64,000 nucleotides of DNA from Cytophagales bacterium (GTDB lineage: Bacteria; Bacteroidota; Bacteroidia; Cytophagales; Cyclobacteriaceae), in NCBI GenBank assembly GCA_033344775.1, contig JAWPMT010000005.1:434001-498000 (forward strand), written 5' to 3'. Position 1 is the first letter of the stretch, and each line of letters opens with the position of its first letter. Below, one piece after another: positions 1 through 9,000 of the stretch. The notes beneath the pieces were generated by a model that saw only the letters and a program-made list of their open reading frames with translations, was not told where the DNA came from and did not search any database. Made by a program: the position numbers and the translations under genes.

Positions 1-3000
1 TTTCTCCATCTATATCTTCTATCGTGGAAACTACTGCCTCCTTTATAGCAGGATGCTTCAAGATATTTTCTTTTATATCATCTAATTCAATACGAACTCC
101 GTTGATTTTTACCTGATTATCTATTCTACCTAAAATCTCGAATTCGCCGTTATCATTGATCCTGCCAAGGTCCCCGGTCCTATAAATCAGGTCATCTGTG
201 TCCTTTGAAAAAGGATTAGGGAGAAATGACGCTTTGGTTTTCTCCTGGTCGAGATACCCTAGCGTTCTGTACGGGGTTCTGACATAAACTTCTCCAATAG
301 CTCCATGGGGACACGGATTCAGCAACGTATTGTCCAAAAGCATCATTTGTGCGCCCATTGTGGCTTCAACAGCAGCGTGCTCTTTAGTAATATCTTCCGG
401 CTGAATTAGATGAAAGGATTTGATTATAGTGGTTTCTGTTGCCCCATATAAATTAACTAGTTGAACACGGTCTCCAAAAATTTCATACCAATGCTTCAAT
501 TCGGATAGATGTATCTTTTCTCCTGATAGAAACAAATAATTCAGATCACTAAATATATTTTTCTCTATCCCTCCCTGTTGAATCAGCTTAAAGAAACTCG
601 GGACACAATGTATGATGTTTATCCGCTCGGAGGATATCCATTCCTTTAATTTTCGGGAATTAGCTACTACAGATTCATCCGGAATACAGACGGTTCCTCC
701 TGAACACAGAGGAACGAATATATCTTTTAGAATGGCATCAAACCCCGGATTGCTGAATTGACTGAATCTAGCTTGTTCAACTCCCTCAAACTCAATTAGG
801 TACCAATCAACAAAATGTACCAACCCTTGATTTTGACCAAGTATTCCTTTGGGAGTGCCGGTGCTACCGGATGTAAAGTAGATATAAATGGGGTCATCCA
901 GTTGGTAGTTATTTTTATGCTGAACAGGTTTTTCATTCTGTTTTTCAATTTCATCAATGGTTATCCATGTAATGCCATCATTTAATGAATCCAGTTGTTC
1001 ATATTGCTCAGGCTTCTGATCTGTAATAATGTATTTGGTTCCTGTATGGTCAACCATTGAAGATAATCTCTCCATAGGCATCAAGACCTCTAATGGTACA
1101 AATGACATCCTTGATTTAAGAATACCCAACATGGAAGAAATCAGCCAATGACGGTCTTCAAGTAGAAGACCGATATTGGTATGTTCTACTATATTGTAAT
1201 CAAGAATTGCATTGGAGACCTTGTTTACTTCGTTTTCAATTTGTGCATAGGTGAATGATCTTCCATTATACTCTATCGCACAATTCTCACTGTACTTTTG
1301 AAAGCTATCGCTCAACCTTTTTTGAATAGGAGCGATATCAAACGCATTATTAAGATCCTTAGAGAAATTTTCCCTTATTGAGACATACTCTTGATCATCG
1401 TACAAGGAAACATTTTTCACTAACGTATCCGGATTCCGGATGATCGAATAAATAATGTTCTTTAAATGCGCAGAAACATAATTCACCAACTCATCTTCAA
1501 ATACATTTCCATTATAAGTGAATTTTACTTCAAATTGATCAGTCGGAGTGACTGTCAGATTGAAATCATAATTGGTCTGAACTGAATAGGTTGAATTACT
1601 TATTTCAAACGGATTACTGATTTTTTTACCCGAAACATTAATTTCCTGGGAAATAGGTATGTTCTCAAAGGTGATGATATGATTGAATAAATTCCTCCCC
1701 AGTCCACTTAAAGATTGTATTTCTGACAGAGGATGATAGTGATGTCCCTCTCCTTCTAACGCATGCTCTTGCATGTCTTTTAGCAAGTCTCCTATCTTGG
1801 AGTTTGGATCATATTTTATCCTAACCGGTATGGTATTGATGAATAGGCCTACCATATTTTCAATACCCTCAATTTCTGCCGGCCTACCTGATACTACTGT
1901 ACCGAAAACAATGTCGTTAACATTATTGTATTTTGTTAGAAGGTACCCCCACGCAAATTGAAATAAAGTATTCGCGGTAATGCCATAACCCTGAGCGACT
2001 TTGTGAAACAAACTTGTTTGTTCTTGACTCAAGACAAGTTGCCTGGTTTTATGGAGGTAGGGTAATGCCTCAACAGATGTCGTTTCCTTTTGAGGTAATA
2101 CCGACACACTTTCATAAGAAGCTAAATAGTTACTCCAATATTCAGCAGATGCTTCTTGATTTCTTTCCTGGAGCCATTTAATATAACCAGCATATGGATT
2201 AGACCTGGGTAGAGTTATCTCCTTGTCTTCGACATAACTTAAATAAATCGTAAAAAACTCATTGATAATAATGCCGATGCACCAGCGATCCATTAATATG
2301 TGATGATGACTCCATATGAGTGAAAATTCGTCCTCAGCTACCTTCATCACGGTCAAACGCATCAAAACATCATTACTAAGATCAAATTTTCTGTTTTTAT
2401 CTTTTTGCCTGTATTTGGCAATCACTTCTTCCTCTGATCTTTCTTTAATATCGTTGCTTATGTCTGCATAGGTAAAGTCTATCTTCTGCTCTTTTAATAC
2501 AACCTGAATGGGTCGATCATAATTTTTGTGCAGAAATACTGTCCTTAAAATATCATATCTCGAAATCAGGAAATTCATACTTCTTTCCATGATTCCCACA
2601 TCCAGTTTGCCTTTTATGGTACCGGTTGTTTGTCCAAAATAATATCCCTCCTCCGTATCAAGAACAGAATGGAACAGAATTCCTTCCTGCATAGGCGATA
2701 GCGGATAAATGTCCGAGAAATCATATCGTCGTTGAAGGTTCTGAAACTCAGTATTGCTTATTCCTTTATAAGTCAAATCGGACTGAGTCAATTCCTGCTT
2801 GTCATAAGTACCACAATACGCAATGATCTCTTCCAGCTTTTCTTTATAGCTATTAACAAAAGCCGTTATACTTGCTTCCGAATACTGCTCCGAGCTATAA
2901 GCCAGGGTCATTCCTAATTTTCCGGATATCACACTCCCGGATATGTCCCAGTCATAGTCACTTAATACTTCAGTGTTCGAAGCATTTTTTCTTTTCTCCT

Positions 3001-6000
3001 CTCGGATTATTGAATAAGATCGGTTCTCCGTATCACTATCAAACTGCCCCAGGTAATTGAACAGTACTTGCGAACCTGACTGGCTATTCTCCTCTATTGC
3101 CCTAAAGTCAGAAACAAAGTGTTTCGTGAGGGGGTAATCAAAACCATCATTTGGAATATTTCTCAATCCTTCTTTTACACTTTTAATCAAATGAGATAAA
3201 TCACCATCTACTTTCCCCAATATCACAGGATAAATAACTGTAAACCAACCTACGGTGCGACTAAAATCAACATTGGGTATCTCCTTCCTCCCGTGATTCT
3301 CCAGATCTACCTGAATGGTCTTGTTTCCATATTGACGTTCTACGCTTAACAGTAAAGCAGCCAATAGAAGATCATTGATCTGTGTCCCAAACGATTGGTG
3401 CACGTTGGTTAATAGTTCGGCGGTTTGTTTTTGATCAAGGGTAAACGAAGCGAATTTTCGATGTTTTCCAGTATTCGTTCCATGCTCATTATCCCTGAGC
3501 AACGGCTCAACCTTCAGGGATTCAAAGTCGTTCCAAAATGCTTTTGCTTCATAAAAAGCATCCGTCTTCATATATATTGAAAGCTGTTCCGACCATGACA
3601 AAAAGGAACTGGTTTTCTTGGGCAACGTGAGTGGCTCCTTTCGCGAGATCTTCTGATATAAGCTTTCAATATCCTCTAATAAAATGCGCCAGGATACTCC
3701 GTCAACTATTAAGTGATGAATAGTGATAAACAGACGACTACCTTCGGCCATTTGAAACAGGCCTATCTTCATCAAAGGACCTTCTTCCAGGTTAATGCTG
3801 GATTCTATTTTATGGCAAATGTTTAATAGGGATGTGGAAATGTCCTCAGACGCTTTGAGGTCATGCGCCTCCATCGAAAGGGGTACATCTGCACCCAGAT
3901 TCTCCTGAACGAGGATATCTTTTTCTTCTCTAAACACCATTCTGAGTGAATCATGATGCTTTTGAATCAATTGGAAAATGCTGTTCACATTTTCTTCTGA
4001 TATCCCCTCTGCAAAATGCAACATCACTGACTGGTTATAATGATGCTTATGCTCCAGTGATCTGGTAAAAAACCATTGCTGAATTGGGGTTAGAGAGGAG
4101 CTGCCTTTAACTTCCGATTGATCGATTACAGAAGTCAGGGGTTTCAATTTTTTAGACAGCTTTTTCACTGTTTGATCCGTGAAAAGGTCTTTCACAGACA
4201 TCTCATATCCTGCTCGACGTATTCGTGAATTTATCAGGATTGATTTTATAGAGTCTCCTCCTAAAGAAAAGAAGGTGTCGTTAATACTTACCGGATCGAC
4301 GGACAGCACCTCTGACCATGCTTTCGCCACGATTTTCTCTTCAGGAGTCACCGGAGGCTCAAAGTCCTCCTGGTCAATTTGCTCAGGATCAGGCAAAGAT
4401 TTCTTATCTAATTTACCATTGGTCGTGAGGGGCCACTCTCGCAGGTGTACAAAGAATGAGGGAACCATGTATTCCGGTAAACTTGCCGATAAGTGGTTTA
4501 TCAATGAATCCGCAGGTATTTCCGAATCGGATAAATAATAACCCACCAGGTATTTATCTCCTTCCTCTCCTTTGTCTTTGCCAAGGACTATGGACTCATC
4601 AATTTGATCATAGGTTGATAGTTGGTGAGCTATCTCATTTAATTCTATTCGATGGCCCCGAACTTTCACCTGATCGTCCGTACGTCCTTTGTATAGTACG
4701 TTGCCGTCGACACTCATTTGTGCAATGTCCCCGGTCTTGTACATGATGGCCCCTTCAATGAAAGGATTAGCCATAAATCGCTCTTCAGTCAATTTTTCAT
4801 TGGACAGGTAGCCCCTGGCTACGCCTGATCCCGATACATAAAGGTCGCCTTGTGTCCCTGCTGTAACCGGATGCAGGTATTGGTCTAAAATATAGACCTG
4901 GGTATTATTCACCGGACCACCAATCGGAACAGTAGATAAAGATTCTTCTGGTGTAAAACGATGGATCATACATCCCACGGTAGCCTCTGTAGGACCGTAT
5001 TCGTTATAGATCTCTACTTTACCATCAAACCTGTCGTATATAGCTCTGGCTAAAGGTGTTTCCAATTCCTCCCCGCCAACGATCAATTTTCTCAGCTTGG
5101 ATGATTCGAGTACTTCAAAATCTAAGTCTCTCAGTATTTTCAAATGTGAGGGAGTCAGTTTCATGATCTCCACTTGTCCATCCCTGAAAATTTCCTCCAC
5201 GGGTGAGCCATTGTCATCTCCCGGGTACATGACAATGCTATTACCGGTAATCAACGGAGTGAAAATCGAGGTGACGGTCAAGTCAAATGAAATAGAAGTG
5301 TATAATCCGAAAGTTGCCGCTTCTCCACTGAGATAATATTTCGATGCCCAGCTTACATAGTTCATCAGCGAACTGTGTTCGATCATTACACCCTTAGGCT
5401 TTCCCGTAGAACCTGAAGTGTATATCACATAGGCTAAATCTGAACCCTTGATTTCAACATCTGGCAATTTCTTATCAGACACAAGCGCTTCCGGGCTTTT
5501 ATCAGGATTTATAAAATCGGAAATAATAGCACAAGGCACCTCTTGATAACGCTCTTTAGTTACCATCACTTTTAGGCCAGCATCTTGTGCGATTGTCGTG
5601 ACATAATCCTCAGGATAGGAAGCATCAATGGGAATGTACGCTGCACCTAACTTTAATATAGCAATTATGCAGGGAACTAAATGTTCATTCCTGTCAAGTT
5701 GTACCCCGACCAGGTCACCCTTTCCGACTTCTTTCTCATGCTGCAGGTAAAGAGCAATGTTGTCAGATAGCAGGTCAAGCGCCTCGTAAGTAATTTCCTG
5801 ATCACCACATAGTATGGCTTTATTATGGGGATTTTCTTTGACTTGATTTTTAAATAAGGCAAGTACGGTTTGTTCTTTGTTATAGGCTACTTCGGTCTGA
5901 TTAAAGTCGTATAATAAGTGCTGTTGTTCTCTATCGTCCAGTATTTCAATGTCTGAAATTTTGATGTCAACATCTTCAATAATGGCCGCTACAACATTTT

Positions 6001-9000
6001 TGAAGTACGTAACAAATTTTATGACAGATTCCTCTCTGAATAAGACACTTGAATATCCCATTCTGAGAAATATTTGCCCATCTCTTTCAACAGCAGTTAA
6101 AATGAGGTCAAACCTGGATGACCCACGTTCGAAATCAAACGGAGCCAGCTCAAGGTTCGGTATTTTTAGTTCGGGTTCTTTAAAATTATGAAAGTCAAAT
6201 AGGACATCAAATAGCGGGTTACGCCCGAGATCTCTTTCAACATTGATGGCATCTATCAATTTTTCATAGGGATAATCTTGATTTTCTAGACCATCAAGTA
6301 CCCTGGATTTCACAGACGCCAGGAATTTCCTGAAACTTAATTCTCCTTGGGGATAATTGCGCATAGGAAGGGCACTGACAAACATACCTACCATCTCCTC
6401 TAAGTCTGCATGCTGATGGCGACCGGCGACCGAAGTACCCACTACAATATCTTCCTGGTTGCTTAGCTTGCTTAGCAGAACATTATAAAGAGATAGCATA
6501 ACCATAAACATGGTGGCTCCTTCTTCTTCTGCCAGTGATTTTAGACTAGTCGTCTCATTTCTATCTAAACTAAACTCAACTGTATTTCCCTCATTTTTAT
6601 TGACAGATGGCCGCTCAAAATCAGTTGGTAATTCGATCGGTTCCAAATCTTTCGAAAACTCTTTGATCCAAAATTCCTTTTGTTTTTCGAGTTTTCCCTG
6701 CTGCTCTTCCGAATGGTTCCATTCTGCAAAATCCTTATACGTCAGCTTCAGTTCGGAGAGAGGCTCATCATTGTAAAGAGCCATAAAGTCATTAATAATG
6801 ATGCTTTGGGATACGGCATCCATGACAATATGGTGAGCATCAAGCACCAATAGATGCTCATCAGCTGATAGCTCCATTAATCCTACGCGGATCAGTGGCG
6901 CAATGCTCAAATCAAAGGGGCGGATAAATTTGCTGATACTCTCTTCGGGACTATCTGTTCCCTGTTCAAAATAATCAACCTTAAAATCCACTTCATCTTT
7001 GACTTTTTGCACCGGCTCTTTATCCAGCGTTTCGAAGAAAGTCCTGAAGCTTTCATGACGAAGGATCAATTTTTGGAAAGTCATTTCCAACTTTTCCTTA
7101 TCGATGCTTCCTGACAGCTTAAGTGCATGCACTTCATTGTATGCAGTACTTTGCTCATCAAGTGTCTGTAAAAAATACATCCGCTTTTGAGCCGAGGACA
7201 GCACGTAATGTGCCTGATCAGCAGCCTTAGGAATATCATGCTCCGTCACTTGCTCACCGATATCATCAGACAGTTTATCCGTAAGCTCGCGAATGGTGGT
7301 ATGCTTGTACAGGTCACCAATTGAAAGCTGAGTACCCACTTTTTGATTGATCCGGGCCACCAAGGTCATCCCTTTCAACGAATCTCCACCAAGTTCAAAA
7401 AAATCATCGTTGGCGGTCACTCCCTTTTTCCCAAAGAATTGTGAAAATATTGCTATCAGTGTCTTTTCAAGACTTACTTCCTCAATTGGCTCTGTAACGG
7501 GTTCGGATGAAGTTGTAAGCGATTCTACAATTTTCTTGTACTTGCTCTCATGTGTCTTAATCGCTGCATTCAAATCCCCTTTGTAAATGATATTCACCGG
7601 TACTTTGCTTTGCAAGCATTTATGGAAGCACACAGCACCTTCTTTGGGGGAAATCCCCTGCGAGGTTTCTACATCGATTTGATGGATATTTTTAGTCTCT
7701 TCTCGTTTCTTCTTTGCTTTCACGGTCATACCGACATCCAGCCAATCGCACCAGTTGATGGTAAAAGCGTGAACATTCATTTTCTTTTGCGCAAAGAGCG
7801 AATAGCTTTCTAAAAACTCATTTGAGGCATTGTAGGCCACCTCACCAAACTTTGATTGGTAAAATACATTTCCTATTGAAGAGAATAATGCGATAAAATC
7901 CAGCGATTCGAATCCCAAATATTTTTCAAACAGCAGTAGGCTTTGGACTTTTGAAGCCGTGTATTTTGTGAAGTTTTCCTTTTCTCTATTTAAAATTATT
8001 CCCCCGGCATCTATCTCGCCTGCGGCCCAAATCAAGCCATCCAGTTTAGGATATTCCTCCTTTATTTTTATTGTCAGATTTTGTACCTGGTCTTCTTCAG
8101 CAACATCAACTTGATACAAGTCAACCTGGCCTCCGGCCTCCTCCATCTCTAATATTTCCCGAATTCTTATGGATGTGGGTTCTTCTTTTTCGTTGTTCAA
8201 CAACCAATCATTCCACTCTTTTCTTTCAGGAAATTTTGAACGATGTACCAGTAGTATATGTGCCTTGTATTGATTTACCAAATCTTTGGCTATGGTGAAG
8301 CCCATTCCCCCGAAGCCACCGGTGATTAAGTAAGTGCCATTTTCAACTATTTTAATGGCTGATGCTGTCTGCTCATTTTCAGGCAATGCCTCGAATGATT
8401 GAACCCATCTTTCTTTATACCGATAAGCTATGAATGCCGCGTTAGAATCGTAAAAGATTTCATTGATTACTTTAGGCAGGTAACCGTTTAGTGATGTTTC
8501 GCTCTGAAATGGATAAGGAATATCTATAACCTTACAATTAATGTCCTGTATTTCAGAAGGTATTACTTTGGCCGGACCAAGAATGGTAGCTTTTAGCGGA
8601 TTTATTTCATCATCTTCCGTGACATCAGCGATATGATTATTTATTACAGTTAGGTTGATCTTTTTTGTCTGAGGGATCTGTGTGATTGACTTTGCCAGAT
8701 AGGACAGCCCCATGTAACCTAGCTCGAAATTTTCTTCTAGGTCCTCGTAGCGGTGGCTTTCCGCAAGCTCACTCAATGCCGCGCAATAAATAACATTATT
8801 TATGACAAGACCTTCTGACTTACTTAAATGATTCCAAAGGTCCGAGGCATCTAAAATATTGACCTTAAATACATGGTCTTCGGTTTTTTCGAATGATTCA
8901 CCTGGTCTTACTTCAATAACTTTTTGTCCTGAGGAAGCTAAATCACGAATTAAAGGTTCACTGAAATTTTCATCTCCCGAGATCACTACAATACACGACT

